From: Liolophura sinensis
Lineage: Eukaryota; Mollusca; Polyplacophora; Chitonida; Chitonidae
DNA: 64,000 bases
Reading direction: 5' to 3'
Assembly: GCF_032854445.1 (NCBI RefSeq)
Contig: NC_088295.1
Coordinates: 51,441,249-51,505,248 of the forward strand
In this document: positions 13,428 to 24,654 of the stretch, one piece after another
Layout of the letters: each line of letters opens with the position of its first letter
Position numbering within the stretch: the first letter of the stretch is position 1
Notes under the pieces: model-generated
The model's database searches: none
The model's input: the letters and a program-made list of their open reading frames with translations, nothing else
Told to the model about the DNA's origin: nothing
Program-made: the position numbers and the translations under genes

Positions 13428-14335
13428 ACATGTATCTGTGTGAGCTAAGGCGGAACTCGAGCTGCCTTTGGGCGAGTTGCAGTAGTAACTAGTTTACTTC
13501 AGGCATCGCCTGGTTTCCTCTCACTACATACATGTAGCTGTGTAAGCCAAGGTGGAACTCAAGCTACCTTTGGATGAAGTACAGTGGTTTACTTCAGGCT
13601 TCACCTGGTTTCCTCTAACTACATATATGTATCTGTATAAAATAAGGTGGAACTCAAGCTGCCTTTGGATGAAGTACAGTGGTTTACTTCAGGCTTCACC
13701 TGGTTTCCTCTAACTACATATATGTATCTGTATAAAATAAGGTGGAACTCAAGCTGCCTTTAGGGAAGGTGCAGTGGTTTAGTTCAGGCTTTGTTTGGCT
13801 TCCTCTAACTACATACATGTATCTGTGTGAGCTAAGGTGGGACTGCTTTTGGATGAGTTACAGTAGTAACTAGTTTACTTCAGCCATCACCTGGTTTCCT
13901 CTAACTACATGTATGTATCTGTATAAAATAAGGTGGAACTCAAGCTGCTTTTGGGTGAGTTGCAGTAGTAACTAGTTTACTTCAGGCATCACCTGGTTTC
14001 CTCTCACTACATACATGTATCTGTGTAAGCCAAGGTGGAACTCAAGGTGCCTTTGGGTGAAGTAGTGTTTTATTGCACGCATCCCCTGGTTTCCTCCAAC
14101 TACATACATGTATCTGTGTAAACTAAAGTGGAAATCAAGCTGCTTTTGGATGAGGTGCAGTGGTATACTACAGGCTTTGTCTGGTTTCCTCTAACTACAT
14201 ACATGTAGCTGTGTAAGCTAAGGTGGAACTTGAGCTGCTTTTGGATGAGGTGCAATGGTTTCAGGCCTCACCTGGTTTCCTCTAACTACATGTATGTATC
14301 TGTGTAAGCCAGGATGGAACTCGAGCTGCCTTGGT
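13428..14335. repeat. ~95-100 bp minisatellite, about ten units
   Basis: The recurring frame is 'aaggtggaactcaagctgcc', then a variable part, 'acctggtttcctctaacta', then 'catacatgtatctgtgtaa'. Units start near 13448, 13548, 13645, 13739, 13835, 13930, 14031, 14125, 14220 and 14311. Units are moderately diverged, so the array is older than the one at 3301. Confidence 0.9.
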
Positions 14336-15024
14336 TGCCATTATCTCACATGCGGATAAGTTACAATTACTGCCAAAAAAAAAATTAATGATTGATATAA
14401 GCGACTTACACACTGGTTTTATTATTTGGCAATTATGAATTCATTTGCTTCATGAAATAACCATTTTAGAGATTGAAACTGAAAGAAGTTTTTTAAATAT
14501 TAAAATACACCTTGATTAATGTATATGTGATACTTAAAGCATATGTACAGGCTTGTATTTCACTAATTTTAAGAAGCCAAAGGATTTGAACACCCGGTAC
14601 GCCACTTAAACATCTGTGGTCCGCTGACAACAGGTGGAAACATAGGTTTAATGACTCACAGCAAGCAATGGAGCCAGTGTGTAAAGGTTGTTATCACTTT
14701 GATTTGCTCTACCCATAAAACTGCCAACATCATATAGGTGAAAGATTCTGCAGTATGGTGTTAAGGGGTTTTTCTGTACCCCACCCTACCAGGCAACATA
14801 GGTGTCACTTGATTCAGGGTTGTAAATCAGTACTGAACATATGGATATGACAAAACAAAGAATGGGTAGTTTTTATTCACCATGTTTACATACATCATAC
14901 ATGGCGTACTAAAATTGGTAATTTAAACACAAATAAGACACACATGCAACAACAGAAAAAAAGCTTCTCATTTATCACATGGCATAGCGTTTTATTTTAT
15001 CTTGTTATATGTCACCGGTTTAGT

Positions 15025-15186
15025 GAATTTATTTATTTATTTGATTGGTGTTTTATGCCATCCTCAAGAATATTTCACTTACACGATGGCGACCAGCATT
15101 ATGGTGGCAGGAAACCGGGCAAATCCCGGGGAAACCCACAACCATCCACAGGTTGCTGGCAGACCTTCGCACATTCCCACATGAAG
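15025..15186 (-). mobile_element. SINE, 5'-truncated
   Basis: Minus-strand tail and core only. The end at the 'gcacattcccacatg' block corresponds to the same internal position at which the plus-strand copies at 28328, 53695 and 57888 begin. Confidence 0.8.
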
Positions 15187-15251
15187 AATCAGTTTTAAAA
15201 TTTCCTGGAGCAAAACACTTTAATTATTGTATTTGACAACAACTACAACTG

Positions 15252-15484
15252 GGGTCTCTGTGGCTGAGTGGTTAGTGTGCTTGCACAACACAATGACTCT
15301 GGAGCCTCTAACTGATATGGTCATTGTGAGTTCAAGTCCAGCTCATATGCTGCCTTAATCTTTGGTCATTCGTTGGTAGGTCTTCAAGCAACATGTGGAT
15401 GGTTGTGGGTTTGCCACCATAATGCTGTATATGTTGGTGAAATATTCTAGTGTACAGTGTGTAACACCTATCAAATAAATAAAC
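15252..15484 (+). mobile_element. Diverged full-length SINE
   Basis: The head is gtctctgtggctgagtgg, the B box is gagttcaagtccagct, there is a degraded core (caccataatgctg), and the tail is tatcaaataaataaac. It is more mutated than its neighbours. Confidence 0.8.
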
Positions 15485-16388
15485 CCCCAACTGCATTGTG
15501 GATCAGATTACGTTAATTTGGGCACACCTTGTAATGAAAGATTTGGCCTAAATTTTTGCACATCCAAAATATTAATGGGCATGTTCTACTCATTTAGAAG
15601 TTATTTGATTTATTCGACTGTTTAAGTTGGCCACTAAGTTGCCACATTTGGGTACTGAAATGAATATCTTTTGTTTTTGCATTCATTGTCAGCAGAACTA
15701 CGTCAAATAGTTTTAGCTTTCAGACAGCTTCTTTCAGGGCGTTTGTATTTTGGGTACATCCTTTACAGCTCTTCTCCATGATGTTCACACTACTTGCATA
15801 CTGTGGAAATTCAGAGAATCAGTTCTATTTTAGTTCAGTGACAGGACTCTTGCACCAGTGTCCTGATAACCTCTACATGTACACTAATACAAACAAAGTC
15901 TTCAGACTTCAACAGAATAAACAGAAAGTGATTTCATCCTGTTGGTTCTGTATGCACAGATGTACCTGGCCGTGACAAAATTTCATGTTTTCACCAAGGA
16001 TGACAGGTATCTAGTCCAATTTTTTTTCAAAACTGACTGTATGCAGTTGAAGATTAATCGACAAATCTACGGTGGACAGTTAACCACTCCCACACAAAAT
16101 ATGGGTAATATGTCTATTGTGGCCAACTCAGTCAGCATACAAAAAATCGGCCAATAAAATTTCTCCTTGTTTCTTCCAATTTTTCCAACAGGTGAGTGAT
16201 GGTGTTAAATTCAACAATTTTTTTTTGAATGCGGCTGATTGTTCAGGCTACCAAATGACTCCCCCCCCCCCCCACTAAGTTGGAGGAAATCTGAGCACAC
16301 ATCCTCACTGATTCTATCCAGTGAACTTAAATGTCAACAAGACAAAACCTCTCTAAAACATGTTCTGTATGTAATCAAAACATTACAA

Positions 16389-16647
16389 TATTTATTTATT
16401 TATTTATTTGATTCATGTTTTATGCCATACTCAAGAATATTTCACCTATAAGATGGCAGCCAGCATTATGGTGGGAGGAAACCGGGCTCAGCCCGGGGGA
16501 AACCCACGACCATCCGCAGGTTGCTAGAAGACCTTCCCACATATGACCGGAGAGGAAGCCAGCATGAGCTGGACTTGAACTCACACTGACCGCATTGGTG
16601 AGAGGCTCCTGGGTCATTATGCTGCGCTAGCGCGCTAACCAACCAAT
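16389..16647 (-). mobile_element. tRNA-derived SINE, full length, with target-site duplication
   Basis: Complete minus-strand copy, with tail tttatttatttattt and head gttggttagcgcgctagc. It is flanked by the duplication acattacaatatt (16380-16392 and 16648-16660). Confidence 0.92.
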
Positions 16648-17387
16648 ACATTACAATATTAGTGTTTGACTTTTTACCAGGAAAAATGTACAGTGCATAA
16701 CATACACTGCAGGCCTACTTTAGTTTGTAGGCATGTAAAATGTGGTTTTCTTCATTTTTTTGTTTTTCAAAATTTTTGTTTGATTTTCACATAATTATGC
16801 TTATCTTTCTCTTTTACGATATATTTCACAAGGTGCCAAAAAACTATAATTAATCTATAATCCAACATAATTATGAGAATAATATTAAACAAGCTCATTG
16901 TATTATACCTTATACAGAAAATTGTATAAAAACTGGACAATATTAAGAACAGTCATTGCATGAAAGCCAACACATTAGAGCTTTAGGTTTAGTTAGCACC
17001 ATTAATTAGGTCTGCCATGTTGTCATTCAAACTGCAATTCCTGTTAACATAATAATTTGGACGTGCAGCCTCTGAGGGTGACTAACAGCTTAAGAAGTCA
17101 AAAGTTAAAATAATGTCAACAGCTGGTAAAATAGTAAACTATTCCCTGTGAACTTGAAAATCTAAAAACTATTAATACAGAAAATTCATTTGAAAGATGC
17201 AAATATCGATGTCAAAATCTTCACATCAATATGATCTTTTAGACACAGAGTGTTCCTGAAATGTTCACACACACACAAACATACATGTGCACGCAATCAG
17301 TTTTCAGTCTGGATGCAATAAATACAACGCAGCAGTCTCAAATGATTGTACACACATAAACATCTAGCAAACCACAGCCTTCATTCA

Positions 17388-18860
17388 CTAAGCATCTGCA
17401 ATTCGAGAATAGTACAGCACCCCTAAAACTGTGGAAGTGAACCAGCTAGCACATATCCACCAGCTGAAAAAAGAGAGCAGTCCACTGTACCAGACAGGGG
17501 TGAAGACACTTCTTATGTTTGCCAGTGCCCAGCTGAAGTGTGCAGCAGTTGCCACAATGCCTTCCTCATCTGTGCCATTCTGACTGCCAGACAGTGGGGC
17601 TACATTAACTGGAGAGTGGGTCTTGACATCTATGCCAACTAGGCTTACCCAGTGATACCCACCTAAAGTCTTTAGCAGAACGGTGACAAAAAAGAACAAA
17701 ATCAGTGGGGCAACGTATTGTATGGCCACAACACACAAATAGTAAAATACTCTGGCCACCATCCTCTGTAGTTCTATGTTTGTGATTTTGCCACTTTCTT
17801 TCTTCATCTTTTCCACTCGTTCATATGCTAAGTTGAGATAAGCCTGCAGATTTGGGGCTAGCAAAGAAATTCGGATGATGCATATGGCCAGGGCAACCAA
17901 CATACGCAAAATCTCAAACACAGGTTCCTCCAGGATTTCTTTGGCCTGCCAGTGTTTGCCGCATATCAGGTCTCTTCCTATCGGTTTGACCCACATTAGT
18001 AAGTAGATTAATGGTAAGACAAAGGCCGTGTGGATGAATGCCTGCTTCATTGGGTTACCCTTAGCATATTTTAATGTATCCAGGTGCGTCTTGGCTAGTC
18101 GTAAGCCAGGGAAAGTCATCAGTGCTCCAATAAAGGCACAAAGGAAAGCAAGAATTATCTTAAAAGTTAAATAGCTCACTGGACCGTGGGAATCCAGTCC
18201 TTGCTTAGACAGCATTATCATGGCACTATCAGAAAAATTTTTGTACCCATCCTCAAGTCCAAATTCCAAAATTTCATTGTCCACGACAAGAATACCCATA
18301 GCTGCAACCAGGTAGAAAAAGCCGAAAGTCAGGCAAAGAATTCTTTCTCCTCCTTCTTCAGTCCTGAAGTACATGGCCAGTTGAGCCATGAGCAGTCTTA
18401 ATGAGAATCCTATAGCTAACAGGCACCACAGAACGCTAACATTGAATTCTGTCTTTGGCTCACCTATGCCATAATAGCCCTCTGTTAGCAGGTAAACTAT
18501 GAAAGCACTCACAGAGTAATCCATCAGCCACTGGAACTCTGAATAAAACTGCAATGGTAACAAATCAATGGCATCTACTTTAGCCATTTCCAACTGAATC
18601 GGAATGTTTCTAGGCAGGTTAAAACTTTCTGACTTGCCATTTGCCCCATATCTGTCTCCACCTTTTTTTGTTTTTCCTCGTCCACCATGACTTGTTGCTG
18701 GTGGCCCAAGGAGTTCACGAAGTTCTTTGTCTGTAGGGTGTAGATATCGCACAAGGCGATCACACAATAGCCAGCGCCCAAAAGAATAATACCCAGATAG
18801 CTTCTGTAGGAAGCTGAAGACGATCATACTGAAGACGAGCTGAGCTCCTAATACAGCCAT
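17388..18860 (-). CDS. TMEM161: Transmembrane protein 161 (A/B-like), single-exon coding sequence
   Basis: A 490-codon frame with no intron in the coding part. Start: ATG at 18860 (MAVLGAQL), matching the vertebrate N-terminus MGVIGIQL. A longer frame to 18869 would need a GTG. The sequence follows TMEM161B along its whole length (human 487 residues), including WLLCDRLVRYLHPT near residue 33, GGER plus LTFGFF near 170, FPGLRLAKTHLD near 255, and RVFYYLCVVAIQYVAPL near 370. About eight hydrophobic membrane segments are visible, with a basic Gly/Lys-rich loop around residues 60-80. The family is linked to cardiac rhythm and cortical development in vertebrates; the molecular activity is unknown. 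A tttatttcag acceptor just upstream (minus strand, near 18885) implies a 5' UTR intron. Vertebrate orthologues are multi-exonic, so the uninterrupted frame is notable. The A/B paralogue cannot be assigned. Confidence 0.96.
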   Translation of the reverse strand: MAVLGAQLVFSMIVFSFLQKLSGYYSFGRWLLCDRLVRYLHPTDKELRELLGPPATSHGGRGKTKKGGDRYGANGKSESFNLPRNIPIQLEMAKVDAIDLLPLQFYSEFQWLMDYSVSAFIVYLLTEGYYGIGEPKTEFNVSVLWCLLAIGFSLRLLMAQLAMYFRTEEGGERILCLTFGFFYLVAAMGILVVDNEILEFGLEDGYKNFSDSAMIMLSKQGLDSHGPVSYLTFKIILAFLCAFIGALMTFPGLRLAKTHLDTLKYAKGNPMKQAFIHTAFVLPLIYLLMWVKPIGRDLICGKHWQAKEILEEPVFEILRMLVALAICIIRISLLAPNLQAYLNLAYERVEKMKKESGKITNIELQRMVARVFYYLCVVAIQYVAPLILFFFVTVLLKTLGGYHWVSLVGIDVKTHSPVNVAPLSGSQNGTDEEGIVATAAHFSWALANIRSVFTPVWYSGLLSFFSWWICASWFTSTVLGVLYYSRIADA

Positions 18861-20539
18861 GATTCTCACACTTTTCGCAAATTTATCTGAAATAAAATGT
18901 AAATTATGGTTTAATCAATAGTTTAATTACATCACTGCACATGGTAACCTTGGCAATACATTAACTGATGTGCCATTTTTATGTACATCTAAAATTTATT
19001 GAAGAAAAAGTGATATCTATAATATTGAGTATAATGTTGTGACTCCTTTGTTTTAACTTGGTTGTCTTTGCACAGAGCTGCACACCATTTTCTACACATT
19101 TCAACAACTAAATTTAATTCAATAATCAGGAATCCCTACTTGACCTTAAACTTTGCCCACAAAAGTGCATTTTTTGAGGCAAATAAATGTCGAAAAAATA
19201 TTACTGTTGGTGTTAAAACTTACAATTTTCCAGTAGAATATAAGACCCACATCCCACGCAAACCTCGAAACACCTTTCTAAAATCAATATAGCACTTTGA
19301 ATCAGGAAAACTGGGCAAGTTAGTCACCGACAAAATTTATGGTCATTTAGAGGAACCTTTGAGTAACAGATGCAATAGCAGAATCTGCCAAATATCTGTT
19401 GATTGTCATTATGCATACACGATCGGGATCAAACATCAGAAAATCTACTTCACTACGAATGAGACGTCATGGCAGACATATCCTACACTCATATGGGGCT
19501 TCTCTATGTGTACAACACAGAACGCAGCAGACAACTAATTTAGAGGATACTCCATGAATGCAGAAATTATTCCACGACTGCAGTAACACAACACAGGATA
19601 CTGTTACCTACAGTTACATACATGGCCTAACAAAGCCACAGGCTGAAGAAATGTCGAATAGATCTCCTGGAAAACACCATTCGGTTATGGAGGACTCGTC
19701 GTACAAAGTCCTATGGTATAGGCTTACTACAAGCAAATGCTAAAGGATGAGGTTTATCCCACGATAAGGCCAAACAAAAAAGAAAAGTTATATTCAGATT
19801 TTAACTCCCGGACTGCAGCAGATGTTACGTGCTTGTTAGAAACAACTGGCTGTAACACTCCCTAATTGCTTGTAGGGAGCCACTAGTCTTTGCCCTACAA
19901 TGGCCACAATGCTACAGGGTTGCCGATCATCCTGCCAGCTCAGTTCACACCTCGCTTACAGCTTGCTGTGCATGCGTGAAACCCCACTGTTTGCCAAACC
20001 TTGAAGCCGGTGACGGGCACCCAGCAACCCAGACAAAATATCTATTCAATAAAATCCAAGCTTTAATTACTTTTACTGGTGCTTTTTTAAACATTAGCTC
20101 GATGGCTATTTTCACCACTGTTGGGTACCCGACTGTTTTCATCCCTGCACTCACAAACCTAGTGTCACAGCTGGTATTGCTCGACCTGGCTATAAAAATT
20201 TATCTTCTGTGGATTGTGAAACCGTGCCAAATTCTCCACTGGTACTACGATCATTCCATGGATGTCCAATTCATGTCCGACAAATCAGACGACAGCGCGT
20301 TTACATCACCTACAGTAGCTGGTATTTGAAGGAAAACTGATCATTTGTATTGCCAAGTCGCATTGCTGTACACACTTTTCAAAGATCTATAAAGCAATGT
20401 CATCTTTCAAAATATTTTACTTATATGACTTTTAGAGTTTAGTTTTAATTATAGATTAAGTTCTGAATAAAAAATTTCAATATAAAATCCCGGCAATTCT
20501 TCATAATGAAGTCGGCCTCTGTAGCCGCATACATATAGC

Positions 20540-20853
20540 CGGCCCCGATTGCAAGGTTGGTAGAGCATCTGCTTCAGGAACGTTAGATCCAGGGTTAATC
20601 CTAGGTCAGGTCACACCTAAGACTTTAAAAGAGGAAGCTGACCCGTATCAGTATAATGGCTGGGACAGGGCGGCTTACTTGCCTTTGGCAAGTCGTTTCA
20701 GTGAAGCAGCACTAGATAAAAGAGCGGTGGAAATCCATCCTGCATCAAGGAGGCACATTACATGTGCATGCACCCTAAGGACTCCTTCATCGTCATATGA
20801 CTGAAAAATTGTTAAGTACGATGTTAAACCCCAAGCACTCACTCACTCACTCT
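20540..20853 (+). mobile_element. SINE of the (ACTC)n-tail family
   Basis: tRNA-like head (ggttggtagagcatctgc, then a degenerate B box 'agatccagggttaatcc'). The body contains 'cacctaagactttaaaag' and 'tgccttt..gcaagtcg'. The 3' end is 'ttgttaagtacgatgttaaa', then cactcactcactcactc. Copies in the opposite orientation are at 22213 and 49548. Confidence 0.85.
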
Positions 20854-22212
20854 TTTATATACACAATATACATATAGTATTATGGGACTGTTGGAGCAAT
20901 ACAAAGGCCGGCAGGTCATATCATACTGGACTTTATTTTTTGATGAGGAGATGAGTACACTGAAAATAAGAGTATATGTTAGTTCAACAAAGGCGTTCTT
21001 TTTAGAGTGGAGGACCGAATAACACAGCACAGAAATTCCATACATGACACTGACACATGACAGAAACTAGAATGATGAACGTCTTGTTTATGCTGATTTT
21101 CATTGTATGCAAATTGAACATCTCAATCTCAGCCCCATTCAATTTAAAACCAATGAAAAATCAGTAAATGCACGTCACCGTGGCCAAAAAAATGACCTCA
21201 AAATGCAAGTGGAAATTTGTAAATATGACCCTAGTCTTTACAACTCCCTTAAATAGAATGCTGTATAGCTCTACCGGAGTGTTAGCACAAGTAGACCTAT
21301 GTAGAGCTAAGGAACGACAGCATCCAGTCCTGTCTGCACAGCTGAACAGGGTAATGCCAGTAACTGTCTAGATAGGCCTACTTACAGAAGTTACCGACTG
21401 TCCAGAAATCGTTAGTCGTTGGCCTCTTAATTCTCTGCAACCTTCACAAGAGAACCTACCTGGTGCTCAACTTACTGACGGTACAAATCTTCAATTCCAC
21501 ATTCTAAGGGCCAAAGTTGCACATTAAGGACAAAGTTTCTGCAAAAGTTTTATGAAAGTAGCTCCTGAGCTGCAGGCGATATGCTCCACGCCGGCATGGA
21601 TAAGTCTTGCTTGCTATACGGGTCTACCAGATGCAGGTCTGTCAATGGGCCTCTGTCCATATATGAGCCCCTGTCACTGTTTGGGCCTCTTGAACTGCAA
21701 CTACATTGTTGTAGCCGCTGTTTCGACACAAATTATTAAGCGGCAATTATCATTTATTGGAATATAATCATATATTGAAATAAAAATAGCAAATACAAAC
21801 TATACCTAAATTCTTGTTTAACTGTAAAAAAACATACCCACACGTGAAAATACAGTGAGTGATTTCTGTAACTTCTCCACATTTGTAACTGACCCATGTA
21901 CAGAGCCATAGGAAATAAATGGATATTACATATCCGTATGCTTAAACATTTTTAAGAGGGAAAAAAGTAAAGATACCCACACTCAAAACAGTGATTAGCT
22001 CATGCATAATTTAGTTACTGTATGGAGATATATTGGGGCATGGTTACCGGAAAAGCTTCTACAATCTATGGACTACATGGAGTTGCTTTCCTTACAATAA
22101 CAAACACAGCAAAATTACTTTACTCAAATAGAATATACGATTAATGTAAGTAATGTCTTTTTTTTATTATTATACATGCATATAACTGCTCCTGGAATCA
22201 ACTGATGAAAAT

Positions 22213-22580
22213 TAATGAGTGAGTGAGTGAGTGAGTGAGCTTGGTGTTTAACGTCGTACTCAACAATTTTTCAGTCAAATGACGATGAAAGAGTTCTTAG
22301 AGAGCATGTAATGTGCCTCCTTGTTGCAGGGAGGATTGACACCGCACTTTTATTCAGTGCTGCTTCAGAGACGACTTACTGAGGCAGGTAAGCCGCCTCA
22401 CCTGAGCCATTATACAGATACGGGTCCATCAGTCATGGCATCTCCCCTTAATGCTGAACGCCTAGCAAGGAAGCTACAACTTTCTCTTTTAAAGTCTTAG
22501 GTGTGACCCGACCCACGATTGGTCCTCCGTCTACCGCCCCTGAAGAGGACGCTCTACCAACTGAGCTATCGGTACCGGTC
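22213..22580 (-). mobile_element. SINE of the (ACTC)n-tail family, minus strand
   Basis: Begins with gagtgagtgagtgagtgag (tail), then 'gtttaacgtcgtactcaac', and ends with a tRNA-like segment 'gctctaccaactgagctatc' (A box reversed). It has the same order of blocks as the copy at 20540, reversed. Confidence 0.88.
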
Positions 22581-23084
22581 AGAAAATTAAAGCACATTTA
22601 AGAGCAAGGTAAAGCAATCAATGGCAGGTTTCCTAAAGATACTGTATACGGATAGTCGTGCATGATGGCATCTTTGTGCCGATATTATTTTGAAGTCACT
22701 ACGACACCTTTGATAAATATATATTAGTCCCAGCTTTAGGGAGAGCTAGTATACAGACGGTATATCAGTCAATCAATGACAGAGCCTCAAAACAGAAAAG
22801 GTGCGAGAGTCACTGAATGGACCCCTTTGTAAGATAGTGCATAGGGACAAAATGATGAAGTCAATGTCTGGGCATCTAAAGATACGGCATACGGACAAGG
22901 TACAACTAGCAGTCACTGACTGGGCCCCAAAGGATTCCCTAAACTTGCGGCTGAGAATAACGCTTTTGCTGATGTCAGCACTTCTGGAGAGGCCCCGTGA
23001 CAGGGGCCTTGTTCCCTTACAGTGGCCGGTAGCCCCGACTCTCGCTTGTTGACGCAGGAAACGGGATCAGCAGATGTTATGAAA

Positions 23085-23094
23085 TGCGCATGCG
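23085..23094. promoter_or_regulatory. NRF1-like palindromic motif, candidate ARMC2 or bidirectional promoter
   Basis: The motif tgcgcatgcg lies about 140 bp upstream of a strong GTGAGT donor at 23230, in an otherwise AT-rich region. NRF1-type sites are common in TATA-less animal promoters. That it drives ARMC2 (and perhaps TMEM161) is inference from position. Confidence 0.4.
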
Positions 23095-23099
23095 TGACG

Positions 23100-23229
23100 G
23101 TGTCGGCAAGACGAAAACAAACGTACATTCCTAGTTAAATTGTGGTTAATTTTGACATATATCGGAGTAGACGGTGAAGGGTCATTGAATTTGCGAAGAC
23201 GACACACTATCCAGGAACGTTTTGCATTG
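23100..23229 (+). other. Candidate untranslated first exon of ARMC2
   Basis: A segment with higher GC ends at 23229 with a consensus donor (attg|gtgagt). It lies 1.4 kb upstream of the coding start. A compatible acceptor (tttcatgatag) occurs at 24595, 59 bp before the ATG. No transcript evidence is available; the left boundary is arbitrary. Confidence 0.35.
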
Positions 23230-24599
23230 GTGAGTTACGATAGTGTGGTAAGGTGAGAGTGTCATGTTCGCTGAAGGTTTTGACACTAAAACCGTTAAAT
23301 GCATGCTCGCACTTGACAACTTGGTGACCGTCACTGACAGTTATCATGCCCTGCATCATAACAGGCTAGATATTTCGGTTACGTTGTATACTGCATATGG
23401 GCAGAGAGAAGAAATGCACCATAGGTTAAATGCACTGCTGTGCAGTACTCAGATTTCAATACATACCAATCTTACGATTTTTGTGTCAAGTATCTTCTGA
23501 AAACGTCATGATTGAAAGGTAAAATGATCCTGGTGAATAGACAAAAACATACAAAAATGAGCAAGCTTATAATTTAGCATTTCCAATTCCAAGATGTCAA
23601 CGTAATGTTATTCATTATAAGTTTTAAATTGATTTTGACATGATCTGTTTCAATTAAATTAAACGTTGAGGTTTATTTTTAACAATTTCAGATATTTACC
23701 TGCCTCAACTTTTAATCGTTGAATTCAAAAATGCGGTAGGTTCATTCAAAAAGGCACTTTGCGGAACAAAGTGGGCCATTAAATCCATTCAAAAATGGCT
23801 GCGTGCGCCAATTTCTGGTGCGCATGAAAGAGAATATGTCCTTTATTACCATTCCTGCGAGTGTAGATCCATTCCCAAGTCAAACTGTTGTTGAAATCCA
23901 CAAAAATATTTCCTTCTCTCATGTTAAAATAGCTTTGTGCTGTCATGTTGAGTCGGGTGTACTTAAATCTTGGAACTCCGCACCAAAATAACTTTTTGCT
24001 GTCATGGCGAGCTAAGTGTGCTAATATCTCGCAACCACGCGACAAAGATACGGAAATCAACCTAACAAGACAAGACCATGCAACCAGTCTCATCAGTCAT
24101 CATGGATGTAGAATAGAAAGAACAATTTGCCCTTTCAGTTGAGCGAGAAAAATTAATTATAAAGGTTCCTGTCAAGGCTTGCAGCTATCATGTGAGTGTC
24201 TGTTTCGTTATCCTAGCTAAGTGAAGTTCATGAAACTGGCCCCAGCAGGCTGGTGAAACATATTATTAATGGGTAATTTTTTATAATTTTTTTTATTTCA
24301 TACGCCGTGACTGTGTTTTTGGAGCGTAACATGACCAACAAGGCAGTATCCAACCCAAAAGTTATCATCAGGATTTTTATTTATTTTTTATTTTTCAGTC
24401 AGGCTATCCCCAGCAAAGAATTTTTTAAGGATGGCCTAAACCACTCGCCCATATTGTATACACTAGACAAATGTCTGACAACTCTAAAGCTTTTTGTATG
24501 GTACAAACCTGGTTGCTATTCAAAACTAGCCACATGTATTAACATAACATACTACATGTGTTTACCAGTATACATGTGTTTTTGTTTCATGATAGGTCT

Positions 24600-24619
24600 C
24601 TCCAGATTTCAATCTGGAG
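24600..24619. repeat. 20-bp perfect palindrome at the ARMC2 5' UTR acceptor
   Basis: ctccagatttcaatctggag has 9-bp arms around a 2-bp centre. It lies just after the candidate acceptor and 36 bp before the ATG. It could form a small hairpin in the leader of the mRNA. Confidence 0.6.
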
Positions 24620-24654
24620 AAGCTCTCATTGGAATATAATGCTGAAGAATTGAT

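Larger units (their letters stand above)
9527..17387. other. Convergent intergenic spacer between DHDDS and TMEM161
   Basis: This holds the 3' untranslated ends of both genes plus repeats. A usable poly(A) signal for DHDDS is not obvious: there is an ATTAAA near 10142 and an AATAAA near 10829. I saw no coding exon. Reading frames of 60-120 codons at 11.5-13.45 kb lack homology, codon bias or splice logic. Four SINE copies and a ~97-bp minisatellite occupy much of it and are listed separately. Confidence 0.6.
18886..23229. other. Spacer between divergent TMEM161 and ARMC2
   Basis: No coding exon was recognised. It presumably holds TMEM161 5' untranslated sequence. A minus-strand GTAAGC donor at about 19960, preceded by a GC-richer stretch containing CGCATGCACA, is a candidate end of its untranslated first exon. 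Two (ACTC)n SINEs lie at 20540 and 22213. The remaining stretches show nothing specific. Confidence 0.45.

Noticed and set aside
12171-13448. Three plus-strand frames of 96-119 codons between DHDDS and TMEM161
   Set aside because: Composition is that of random AT-rich DNA. There are no motifs, splice partners or conserved features.
19976-20329. 117-codon frame with two hydrophobic stretches
   Set aside because: Hydrophobicity alone in AT-rich DNA is weak. The region overlaps a possible TMEM161 leader exon on the other strand.
24307-24639. 110-codon frame just upstream of ARMC2
   Set aside because: It overlaps the candidate acceptor and leader of ARMC2, ends before the true ATG and shows no family features.
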